36,589 bases of DNA. Origin: FCB group bacterium (lineage in GTDB: Bacteria; Zixibacteria; MSB-5A5; GN15; JAAZOE01). Positions 22,168-29,604 of this stretch are shown piece by piece. Each line of letters starts with the position of its first letter. Positions within the stretch are counted from its first letter, which is position 1. Below the pieces are notes generated by a model. That model was not told the DNA's origin and made no database searches. It saw nothing but the letters and a program-made list of their open reading frames with translations. A program made the position numbers and the translations under genes. The stretch is taken from the NCBI GenBank assembly GCA_024231695.1, contig JAAEQF010000463.1:1-36589 (forward strand), written 5' to 3'.

Positions 22168-23291
22168 TATTCACCCGCTCCAAATTTGCCCCTTGTAAAT
22201 GTCGTGCCGTCGTCTGATATCGTTGCCGTTTGATCCTTATTTGCTCCGGCGTCATTGTAAACATGGGTTTTTGTTGCCGTTGTTTCAATCTTGTTTCGTA
22301 AAAATTTAAAACAATAACTGATCTTGTTGACCAGCGTCGTTGTCGCTGCCGGCGCTTCGTCGCCCGGCTCCGCAAACGTGTCAACGTTTAAAACATCTAA
22401 AACCTGCTCGTTGACTTGCGCGGGCGTTGCCGTTCCGTCCATCTGGTCGCTTAGTGTTTCCAGCGTATCGCCGTCAGCCCCGACCCTTGCAACCTGTGAT
22501 GCCCCTGTATCGGCAGACAATAACGGCCATGCTGTCGATTCGTCATATGTAACCTTTTTTATTGAATCCGCTGCCAATGTCATCGCGTCGCCGGCTTCGG
22601 CGGGCGTTTTCCCTGCTACCGTTCCCGATACAAGACCATCAACATTTCCCGCAACAGAACCGACAGCGCCACTTACACTACCGACCGTTGTAACGCCTGC
22701 GATGGTATCGCCCACAACAACGTAGTCGGCGGTCGGCATTGAACGTGCCTCAAACTGCGTGTTTGTCGGAACAATGGTCGCCGCTCCAACGGATGCGTTA
22801 ATTGTAACCGCAGCACCAACGGTTAACGCCTTGGTCTTTAGTGTATTAACGTCAACTTTTTGAGTGTCGGGTACAACCATTTCTGAACCAACAATAGCTA
22901 TACCACTTGCAGCACCAGCTATCGCATCAGGCTGGGCATAAGTCGTATCATAAAGATAAGCTGTGCAATCAACATCTGTATCCGCAGCATTAGGACTTAA
23001 CACCCTCATTATTACTTCGTCACCGGCAACAATAGGAAATGGGGTTGTCCAAATCATGCCCCTTACTGCTGTTGAAAATGTGACTGTTTGCGGGCTTGGT
23101 TGAACCGTCTGGCCCCCGACAGTAATGACAAGAGAAAAATCACCCCCCGTTCCGTCAAGGTCTTTCACACCATCGCCAAGTTTTATTAATCCTATCAAGA
23201 CACCACTAACCGCTGGGGAATCCGTAAGAACGGTAACAAGGGAAGAAATATCACGGTCTGCGTTTTCGGTATCAAGTTGATGTAAAGCCAT
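22167..23291 (-). CDS. Virion fibre/decoration-like protein, 374 aa
   Basis: N-terminal 125 residues are a beta domain (LGDGVKDLDGTGGDFSLVIT, IVAGDEVIMRVLSPNAADTD, VDCTAYLYDT) of a type seen in viral structural genes. The middle is Val/Gly/Ala-rich and repetitive (VGSVSGAVGSVAGNVDGLVS), like fibre shafts. The C-terminus (VYNDAGANKDQTATISDDGT) resembles trimer tips. Probably a head or collar fibre. The gene sits in the head block, not the tail block. Confidence 0.6.
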   Translation of the reverse strand: MALHQLDTENADRDISSLVTVLTDSPAVSGVLIGLIKLGDGVKDLDGTGGDFSLVITVGGQTVQPSPQTVTFSTAVRGMIWTTPFPIVAGDEVIMRVLSPNAADTDVDCTAYLYDTTYAQPDAIAGAASGIAIVGSEMVVPDTQKVDVNTLKTKALTVGAAVTINASVGAATIVPTNTQFEARSMPTADYVVVGDTIAGVTTVGSVSGAVGSVAGNVDGLVSGTVAGKTPAEAGDAMTLAADSIKKVTYDESTAWPLLSADTGASQVARVGADGDTLETLSDQMDGTATPAQVNEQVLDVLNVDTFAEPGDEAPAATTTLVNKISYCFKFLRNKIETTATKTHVYNDAGANKDQTATISDDGTTFTRGKFGAGE

Positions 23292-23300
23292 AAATTCTCC

Positions 23301-24398
23301 TTATCTAAACGGGCCGACTTCAAAAGGGCCGACTGTCGGTCCACCACCCGTACTTACACCATCGTCAAATTGATCAAAAGTAAGCCATATTAACGGTCTT
23401 TTTGTGGTTGTTTGTGTCCAGTCGGATTCTTCGATGGGCGGGTCTGTATTGTTTGCTGTGTAATGAAATTCATCTCCACCACTCATTGCATCCATATCCG
23501 CAGCAGCTTCAAAAGTAAAATGATATAGTCTTGTATCTGTTCCAGAGGTCGGAACAACACACACTCTATAATAAGTATCTTTTGCTATTGATGGCCTGTC
23601 ACCAATGGCTATGTTATGGAAAAGCACATCAGCAAGGGTGGCGGGTCTTACATCTTTATCAAATGTTCTACTTGTATAAAGAGCATTTGCTTCTATCCCG
23701 TCAGAATCATAAACAACAAATTTAAAGTCACCGTCAACATCCATATATGTACTAATACCGGAAATTCGAGCAGGGAACGGTAGTTTAAAATATAAACCTA
23801 TTCTATCAGGTAAATCAGTATTATTAAACAAATCATACGCAAGCGTTTTTGCAAAAAAACCCTGTGCAAGGGGGTAAATATCGGTTGTGTATCTTAAAGC
23901 ACAAATCGGAAAATCATCGTTTCCTGTCCACCCACCGGCATTAAGTAGTGAGTACGGAAACAGCGAAGCACCCAACAACATAGGACTGCGCATAAGTAGA
24001 TCAACATCATTACCTGCTGCCCAAGTTGTAAAACTAATTCGCACCGCTATTAACTGCCCTGCCGTTACTGTAAGTGCGGTGTCAAGATTTGCCCAATAAC
24101 GAGTATTTGATGCTACGGCAATTCCTGTTTCTGTAGCACCTGCTGCTGCAAGGTTTCCGTCAGGTACAGATGGTTGTACGCTTTCGTCTACATCTTCAAT
24201 CCTTACCGTTAAACCGTTGGTTGCTTGGTCTACAGTTCCCGTTATAAAACCAACATCCGTTATGTCCCCTGCTTTCGGACACTCAATAATAAATGCAATT
24301 TCTTCGTTCTCTGCGTCCATAGTTAGAGAATTGATTGCCGATGTGGTCATAAAACCGTCAGGAATAACCAAACCACCCTTTATTGTTTGAAGTGTCAT
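23301..24398 (-). CDS. Jelly-roll-like virion protein, 365 aa
   Basis: Two similar beta domains are suggested by blocks such as EEIAFIIECPKAGDITDVGF, RYWANLDTALTVTAGQLIAV and PARISGISTYMDVDGDFKFV, TYYRVCVVPTSGTDTRLYHF. These have the look of jelly-roll or carbohydrate-binding folds. The C-terminus ends in a short Pro/Gly-rich tail (GPTVGPFEVGPFR). The gene is visibly more AT-rich than its neighbours, which suggests recent acquisition. Likely a capsid-surface or fibre protein; function inferred from the block it lies in. Confidence 0.58.
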   Translation of the reverse strand: MTLQTIKGGLVIPDGFMTTSAINSLTMDAENEEIAFIIECPKAGDITDVGFITGTVDQATNGLTVRIEDVDESVQPSVPDGNLAAAGATETGIAVASNTRYWANLDTALTVTAGQLIAVRISFTTWAAGNDVDLLMRSPMLLGASLFPYSLLNAGGWTGNDDFPICALRYTTDIYPLAQGFFAKTLAYDLFNNTDLPDRIGLYFKLPFPARISGISTYMDVDGDFKFVVYDSDGIEANALYTSRTFDKDVRPATLADVLFHNIAIGDRPSIAKDTYYRVCVVPTSGTDTRLYHFTFEAAADMDAMSGGDEFHYTANNTDPPIEESDWTQTTTKRPLIWLTFDQFDDGVSTGGGPTVGPFEVGPFR

Positions 24399-24637
24399 AT
24401 TTTATAAACCTTTTTTTCAAGATTGGTTTTTAGTGTGTTTATCGTGTCGGTATTCTCAACCATATCTTTTTTAACCTGTGGTTCGATTAGTTTTATAGCC
24501 CCTGTAAGTGTTTCTGGATTATCAAGCGTTTTTAAGTCTTCATATAAGTAAGTTCTTCTTATTGATTCCTTACCGGAAATATACGTTACATGAATATGAC
24601 CACAAGCCGGTTTTTCTATTTTTACTGTTATGTCCAT
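24395..24637 (-). CDS. Small hypothetical virion-block protein, 80 aa
   Basis: Start chosen at ATG 24637, preceded by GAGGCGGTA; the longer frame lacks a ribosome site and overlaps another small gene. An N-terminal beta-hairpin (DITVKIEKPACGHIHVTYIS) is followed by helices (LKTLDNPETLTGAIKLIEPQ) and a Lys-rich end. Same AT-rich composition as the downstream jelly-roll-like gene, which it overlaps by 4 bases, so the two may have arrived together. Confidence 0.5.
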   Translation of the reverse strand: MDITVKIEKPACGHIHVTYISGKESIRRTYLYEDLKTLDNPETLTGAIKLIEPQVKKDMVENTDTINTLKTNLEKKVYKI

Positions 24638-24644
24638 TACCGCC

Positions 24645-24809
24645 TCAATTACGGGTTCCAGCAACTTCGTTATAATGATACACTTTCGCCGTATCGACTT
24701 CCCGCCACCGGGACCCATTCGGAACATTGTTCCCGGCGGCGGCTGTCGGCTTCGTTTCGGTAGACAGACCCGAATAATTATGTATCGACTGTTCGTAATA
24801 ATCAGCCAT
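24645..24809 (-). CDS. Small hypothetical protein, 54 aa
   Basis: A 54-residue frame begins in TAATG with the upstream gene and ends 7 bp before the next start. The sequence (ETKPTAAAGNNVPNGSRWRE, then VDTAKVYHYN) matches a motif common in phage structural modules, where a short TKP...VPNGS..E.DT....YHYN hairpin recurs. It probably contributes a small fibre or decoration piece. Confidence 0.55.
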   Translation of the reverse strand: MADYYEQSIHNYSGLSTETKPTAAAGNNVPNGSRWREVDTAKVYHYNEVAGTRN

Positions 24810-25192
24810 TATCTAATATACAAATACACCGTTGCGGCATTACTGGAACCCACGTTCGCAATGCCAAGCGTTAATGTATCGTTCGCGACCGCGCCCATGC
24901 TTGCCTCTTTTGTATGCTCGGTCGTCGCCGACCTGTTCGCGCCCGCGCCGATCAGACAATCAACTGACGATTGATCCTTGACCGTAATATCCCAGGAGGC
25001 GGACGGAGCCAAACCACCGGCGCCGCCGACAGTCGTCATCGCCCGGATATTGCCGTTAAAAACAGCCGTTGTCGTCGTGGACCCGATACTGTTAACACTC
25101 GCGCCGGACCCGGCGACAAAATCGAACTTAATCTTTTTAATGGTCCCGAACGTTTCCTCGGTTATCGTGCATGTTCCCGCTGAACTTGCCAT
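24809..25192 (-). CDS. Decoration-like virion protein, 127 aa
   Basis: All-beta, Thr/Ser/Gly/Ala-rich, very low in aromatic and charged residues (SVNSIGSTTTTAVFNGNIRA, RSATTEHTKEASMGAVANDT, LGIANVGSSNAATVYLYIR). This resembles small capsid-surface or tail-surface proteins. It has a good ribosome site (GGGGGGTAC) and ends in TAATG with the next gene. Confidence 0.55.
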   Translation of the reverse strand: MASSAGTCTITEETFGTIKKIKFDFVAGSGASVNSIGSTTTTAVFNGNIRAMTTVGGAGGLAPSASWDITVKDQSSVDCLIGAGANRSATTEHTKEASMGAVANDTLTLGIANVGSSNAATVYLYIR

Positions 25193-25204
25193 AGCGTACC
25201 CCCC

Positions 25205-25750
25205 TTACAGAATCGCTGAAATATAAGCGCCCTCGGACATCGGATAGTAATAAACATGCCCGGTCGCTGTAATCGTCGCGGCCTGCGTCGCATCGTCGCC
25301 CAGCATTCCGATAGTTCCAACGGTGTTGGCGCCGGCTGCGGTTTCTCCGCCAAGGATCGTCATATTACCTGCAAGGCCCGACATATTAACATCGGTAACA
25401 CCTGGCCCGTCTGTCAATGATGCAGCAGAACCAACAGCGCCGATAACTGTAATGCGCTGGTGAGCCACCAGGTTCGCAATGCTTGTGCATTTCACGCACA
25501 ATGCATTAACCGCGATTGCCGGAGTCGTGAACGTTGCATTGACAACTACCTGTGTCGCGTTAGCATCCGCGGCGGCGGTCAACTCAATGAAAAGCTGAGT
25601 TATACCGACGCGCCCGACGATATTGAAAATTTCGGTTTGCGTGGTATCCGTAAAATGCGTTGCGGTTAATATTGCGTCAGTCGTTTTAACGTGCATCCCT
25701 GTCATCAGGTCCGCGATTCTCATTCTTGTTGATGGTGCATAGTTAGCCAT
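25205..25750 (-). CDS. Decoration-like virion protein, 181 aa
   Basis: Helical N-terminus (STRMRIADLMTGMHVKTTDA) followed by a beta-rich body (ITQLFIELTAAADANATQVV, MTILGGETAAGANTVGTIGM) and a C-terminal strand GHVYYYPMSEGAYISAIL. The composition resembles the neighbouring 127-aa and 163-aa proteins. It is probably a virion surface component; no named family recognised. Confidence 0.55.
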   Translation of the reverse strand: MANYAPSTRMRIADLMTGMHVKTTDAILTATHFTDTTQTEIFNIVGRVGITQLFIELTAAADANATQVVVNATFTTPAIAVNALCVKCTSIANLVAHQRITVIGAVGSAASLTDGPGVTDVNMSGLAGNMTILGGETAAGANTVGTIGMLGDDATQAATITATGHVYYYPMSEGAYISAIL

Positions 25751-25765
25751 TTGCCAGCCTCCCCT

Positions 25766-25999
25766 TTAAGTTGTTATTGCCTTGCTCCGTTTTTTTACTT
25801 TTTTTGATACAGCCCGTTCCTTTTTCGGTTTCTTTTTGGGCTTTTTCTTTAAGCCTTTAAATGTTTCGTTGTCCAACCGTTCCGACCACGGACAGCACAC
25901 GCCCTGATAGCATAGCGTTCGCCCCAGCGGGCGCGGGATATATGTTTCTTCTGCCGCCGCATGGTCAAGATAATCTTTTAAAAACGCGACTCGCATCAT
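25766..25999 (-). CDS. Small basic hypothetical protein, 77 aa
   Basis: The N-terminal part is compact (MMRVAFLKDYLDHAAAEETY) with a Cys pair region (LCYQGVCCPW). The C-terminal 28 residues are almost all Lys/Arg (KKKPKKKPKKERAVSKKVKK). The basic tail suggests binding to nucleic acid or to an acidic partner. Overlaps the 268-aa gene upstream by 4 bases, so the two are translated together. Confidence 0.55.
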   Translation of the reverse strand: MMRVAFLKDYLDHAAAEETYIPRPLGRTLCYQGVCCPWSERLDNETFKGLKKKPKKKPKKERAVSKKVKKRSKAITT

Positions 26000-26802
26000 T
26001 TCGACACCGGCCCTGGTTCAAGGTCTTCAACCTTCATATGATGATAAGTCACATATGGCGGATAAATCGGTCGGTCAGGGTCAATGTAATCCAGCGCGGT
26101 TATGTCGCCGACGCTGTAAGCGTGTTCGACCCAGCGCGCCTTAACATAGTTTATGCCCATGCGCGATTGACTTCGTTTCTGGTTGTCGATGTTAAATGTT
26201 TCGTAAATCTCGGTTTCGATTTCCATCTGGTCTTCAAAGATTTCCCATTTGTCCGACGGTCCGGCCAGTTCTTCCATTTCGGTACAGGCACGCTTCAATA
26301 TAACCTTTACGTCCGGGCCGAGTTCCGGTTCGTCGTCGACCGCTTTCCGCACTTCCTGATAGCACTCAATGCCCTGCTTTAATCCGCGATTATAAAAATA
26401 TCCGCCGTAGTTGCCGAACACATACGCCCGTCTTTCGATGCCGCACTTGCAGGGACGATTTAACCCCTCTTGAACTTTCGCCAGGGCGAACAGCGCTTTT
26501 AATGTCTGCGGCCTTACAACGACCTTAAAACAATTCTGGCAGCCGGACGGTAAAAATTGTCGGCCGCGCGTGACCCATTTCGGCAAACTCTGAAACATTA
26601 CTTTCCACATGAACGCCGACCATAACTGGCAGTTAATAGATTCATGCGGATGGACATGGTACCACGGCGTCTCCCAGGCCAGTTTGCCATCTGCTTCCAG
26701 CTTGCCGTCGACGTCGCGCTGATACAGGGCGCCGGATCGCAAAAGATTTTGCGCCATGTTCAAGACGTCTTTTTTCCCGATTTCATTATAAAGATATTTC
26801 AT
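25996..26802 (-). CDS. Cys-motif protein of unknown function in the head block, 268 aa
   Basis: Not recognised. It is an enzyme-like globular protein, unlike the beta-rich virion proteins around it. It has two Cys pairs (C88xxC91 and C118xC120) around a helical stretch, a Gly/Tyr-rich loop (VFGNYGGYFYNRGLKQGIEC) and many conserved-looking Trp/Tyr residues. The Cys pairs suggest a zinc or iron-sulfur site. It lies between decoration genes downstream of the capsid gene and is overlapped by the basic 77-aa protein. Confidence 0.6.
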   Translation of the reverse strand: MKYLYNEIGKKDVLNMAQNLLRSGALYQRDVDGKLEADGKLAWETPWYHVHPHESINCQLWSAFMWKVMFQSLPKWVTRGRQFLPSGCQNCFKVVVRPQTLKALFALAKVQEGLNRPCKCGIERRAYVFGNYGGYFYNRGLKQGIECYQEVRKAVDDEPELGPDVKVILKRACTEMEELAGPSDKWEIFEDQMEIETEIYETFNIDNQKRSQSRMGINYVKARWVEHAYSVGDITALDYIDPDRPIYPPYVTYHHMKVEDLEPGPVSK

Positions 26803-26863
26803 TTTTACATCGCTCCGTTTTTTGTGGCAGGGCCGGCCAGCAACCGACCCCGCCGGATTAACG

Positions 26864-27355
26864 TTATGCCAACGCTGTAGGCATTACTTTCTGTTTATAC
26901 CGCGCGTCGCTAAGAATCGCTGTTACTGTTACAAGCGTTGTATTCCATGTGGATGAATCGAAATACAGAGCAACGCAATCGTTTGAACTTGCGAGCTGGC
27001 TTGCGCGTACCTCAAAAAGAAATATCGCGCTGTCGTCAGCGTTCGCAACGGTACAGCCGCCATAACTTGAAATGCTGTCGCCCGCGCGCCTGGTATAAGT
27101 ATCAGATGCGCCGCCGGCGTTCTCGTAAACGTAATCGACGTCAACGCGGCTTTCGGATGCAACCGTATCGCCGACAGAGTCCATCTGCCGAACAGATATG
27201 TTGCCGCCGGTCGTAACCGTACCCACGCCGACAACAAAGGTCACTTTCTGATACTTGTTTAAAGTTATTACATCAGTCGCGGCAACGCTCGACACGGTTT
27301 GTGTCGGAAACAGCGCCGGAGTCACTTGACAGGTTTCTACTAAAGAGCCACTCAT
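26864..27355 (-). CDS. Decoration-like protein next to the major capsid gene, 163 aa
   Basis: Beta-rich sequence (VITLNKYQKVTFVVGVGTVT, TGGNISVRQMDSVGDTVASE, AIFLFEVRASQLASSNDCVA, YFDSSTWNTTLVTVTAILSD), resembling the 127- and 181-aa genes further on. The slot immediately after the major capsid gene is commonly used for capsid decoration proteins. It starts 50 bp after the capsid stop with a ribosome site AGGTGAT. Confidence 0.58.
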   Translation of the reverse strand: MSGSLVETCQVTPALFPTQTVSSVAATDVITLNKYQKVTFVVGVGTVTTGGNISVRQMDSVGDTVASESRVDVDYVYENAGGASDTYTRRAGDSISSYGGCTVANADDSAIFLFEVRASQLASSNDCVALYFDSSTWNTTLVTVTAILSDARYKQKVMPTALA

Positions 27356-27405
27356 AATATCACCTCGTATATTTTAAAAAGTTATCGTCAAATATTCCGT
27401 TTCAG

Positions 27406-28731
27406 CTATCTTGCCGCCATCTTTATAAAATGGCTCAAGTCGGCGGTCGCCGTTGTCGCGCCTGCCGTGTATGGCGTGATCGAACTTGCCAAGACCGGCT
27501 GACCGTCAAACCTATATACAAACCTAAATACAGATTCGTCGTATATAAACCGAACATGAATACTTGCGTCGCTCTGCATTCCGCCCTTGTCAATGGCTTT
27601 ATACTGGCTGAAATCGCCGAGTATAATGTCGCCGGTATCGCCCAGGATCGGACATTGTTCTATCGGAATAACCGGGCGACCGAATAAGGTCGAATACGGC
27701 GTGGCGCTTGCCCCGCCTGCCGGCATATATACGGGAACGCCGCCTGTTCCAACTGCAACGGACATAGTATGTAGCTGCGGTTCGACGTCCTGGTTGATAC
27801 ACCAAACAGCGTTCGTTCGGCTGGATGCGATTAAACGACTCCACATGTTATTGACATTTTCAAACAGCAGAGTATTTGCGCTCTGGCCCGCTTCGGCGGC
27901 AACGCTGACCATGCAGCCGGAATTAATAATCCCTAATGGCTGGCCGGCGCCCGTTCCGTTTATGATGGCGTCAACTAATTTAAAATTGAACTCGGCGGCG
28001 AAACCCTCGCGTATGGTAGCTTCAAGCGCGGCGGCGTCGTCTAAGAGTTCGTCGGTCGCGTAACAAAGGCCGATTAATTTATTCAGACTGAGTTCTATCT
28101 GTCTGAATTTTGGCTTGCTTGCGGTCTTCTGTGCGGCCTCGTCTTTCCAATATCCGCGAATCCCGCCTGCCCTGGACCCGTCGCTGCGGTCCGTTTCATC
28201 CAGCCCGTTAAACTTCATGCCGGTTTTGTTGCCGGATAAAGTAACCTTTGAAACCCGGCTCAATATGGGATTCTCGTTCCATACTGTTTTAAGGATTCCG
28301 GCAGCCATGTCGGACTGAACCAAAAACCCGCCGTCGGATGGTACGGCCTCGGATAAACCTGTTGCCGCCCTGTTTGATAGTCTCTGGTCGACTGACCCAC
28401 CCGGAGCGCCTGCCCGCATTACGGCCTGCAACTGTTCGCCGAGAGACAAAAAGCTATCGCGCTTTTCCTGTGCCTTGACTTCCTTTCTGGTATCAACAGG
28501 CGTTTTGTCGGCTTCGCCGTCGGACTGTTTCGCCTTGTCATGCGCGGCCTGGGTCCGCTTTTCGGTTTCAATCAGTTCGTCGATCTCGTCGATCTCTGCC
28601 AGATGACTGTTTGCCAGCTTGCGCTCGTCGGCGGACGGGTCGCGATTTTCCGCTATACACTTGGCCTTCATGTCGCCAAGTTCGGTCAGCAACGCTTGTT
28701 TATCGTCCCTTAACTGCGTTATGTTTCTCAT
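27406..28731 (-). CDS. HK97-fold major capsid protein with scaffold domain, 441 aa
   Basis: Residues 1-90 form a charged coiled coil (DDKQALLTELGDMKAKCIAE, LAEIDEIDELIETEKRTQAA), the delta/scaffold domain of HK97-type capsid precursors. The body shows the standard HK97 order: LSEAVPSDGGFLVQSDMAAG, WKDEAAQKTASKPKFRQIEL, LCYATDELLDDAAALEATIR, GTGAGQPLGIIN, VWCINQDVEPQL, LFGRPVIPIEQCP, and VRFIYDESVFRFVYRFDGQP. The protease encoded directly upstream would remove the scaffold. Confidence 0.95.
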   Translation of the reverse strand: MRNITQLRDDKQALLTELGDMKAKCIAENRDPSADERKLANSHLAEIDEIDELIETEKRTQAAHDKAKQSDGEADKTPVDTRKEVKAQEKRDSFLSLGEQLQAVMRAGAPGGSVDQRLSNRAATGLSEAVPSDGGFLVQSDMAAGILKTVWNENPILSRVSKVTLSGNKTGMKFNGLDETDRSDGSRAGGIRGYWKDEAAQKTASKPKFRQIELSLNKLIGLCYATDELLDDAAALEATIREGFAAEFNFKLVDAIINGTGAGQPLGIINSGCMVSVAAEAGQSANTLLFENVNNMWSRLIASSRTNAVWCINQDVEPQLHTMSVAVGTGGVPVYMPAGGASATPYSTLFGRPVIPIEQCPILGDTGDIILGDFSQYKAIDKGGMQSDASIHVRFIYDESVFRFVYRFDGQPVLASSITPYTAGATTATADLSHFIKMAAR

Positions 28732-28733
28732 TT

Positions 28734-29471
28734 TTACACCTCGTTCGCTTTTAAAGTGTTGTCGATCCGCTCCAGGATATTGTCGTCGTCCGTCGATTTT
28801 TTGCCCGCCTGGGCATCGTCGGCGCCGTCAGAACCATTGGCCGCCTGGCTTGATTCCGACCGTTCGCTGATATATTTTAAAGCGCGCTCAAACCTGTCCG
28901 CGCCTGTTAAAATCAGATTGTCGTCGCCGATTGTAATCTCGACCGTTTCCTCGGTCGGCGGCGCTTTTTTTGCATTTTCCATCGACCGCAGCGCGACCGT
29001 CGTATCCTGGTATGCCGGATAAGTTACAGGCCCGACGTCATATATCTGGTCGATTTCCGTTATGGTTCGTTTCGGATTATCAGTATCAAGGTCGCTCCAT
29101 TCGTCGCGCTTTACCGTGAAATTGAAAGATTGACCCGTTAAAAGGCCCAGCCGTACTTCCTCGGCGACCTCGCGAAACGTTTTTGTATCAATCGGCGTTG
29201 CTTCGTACCTCAAACCGTTTTTGTCTTCTTTAATCGTGAGATTAACGCCAGCCCTGCCGAATATCAGCGACGCGTCGTGATTTTTAAGCGCCCGAATGTC
29301 AGACCGTTTCAGCGCCTTTCTGGCAGCACCAGGCGCGATCTGTTCGATAAATCCCATGTCCTCGGAATCCTTGTTGTAGACAATCGGATAACCGTAAATG
29401 CTGCCCGGCGTTCCGTCTTTTCGTTCCTCGACCCTTGCCGACATGCTGATAACTCGCGTTTCTTTTTTCAT
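28734..29471 (-). CDS. HK97-type S78 prohead protease, 245 aa
   Basis: Family S78 motifs: an N-terminal GYPIVYNKDSE.. strand region, catalytic H65 in LKNHD, and catalytic S115 in LLTGQSFNF, followed by DVGPVTYPAY. The C-terminal 70 residues are acidic and disordered, as in precursors that are removed on maturation. It matures the prohead by cutting the capsid delta domain. It is 2 bp from the capsid gene. Ribosome site AAAGGAAAAG. Downstream of a terminator-like hairpin. Confidence 0.93.
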   Translation of the reverse strand: MKKETRVISMSARVEERKDGTPGSIYGYPIVYNKDSEDMGFIEQIAPGAARKALKRSDIRALKNHDASLIFGRAGVNLTIKEDKNGLRYEATPIDTKTFREVAEEVRLGLLTGQSFNFTVKRDEWSDLDTDNPKRTITEIDQIYDVGPVTYPAYQDTTVALRSMENAKKAPPTEETVEITIGDDNLILTGADRFERALKYISERSESSQAANGSDGADDAQAGKKSTDDDNILERIDNTLKANEV

Positions 29472-29493
29472 TTTTATCTTTTCCTTTCGGGCA

Positions 29494-29537
29494 ACAAAAA
29501 AAGCGGCAGAATGAGAGTATGGCCCATACTGCCGCTT
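29494..29537 (-). terminator. Terminator-like hairpin between portal and protease genes
   Basis: On the minus strand AAGCGGCAG and CTGCCGCTT pair (29529-29537 and 29501-29509), enclosing a second stem (CCATACT/AGTATGG). They are followed by an unbroken T-tract (TTTTTTT, then GTTG). This has all features of a Rho-independent terminator, but sits in the late operon ahead of the protease and capsid genes. Confidence 0.8.
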
Positions 29538-29604
29538 AAATTTGTTAGCTTTCGCTTCGCCAGATGATCAGTCCGGTTTAGCCCGTTTTGTGTTTATGCT
29601 ATCG

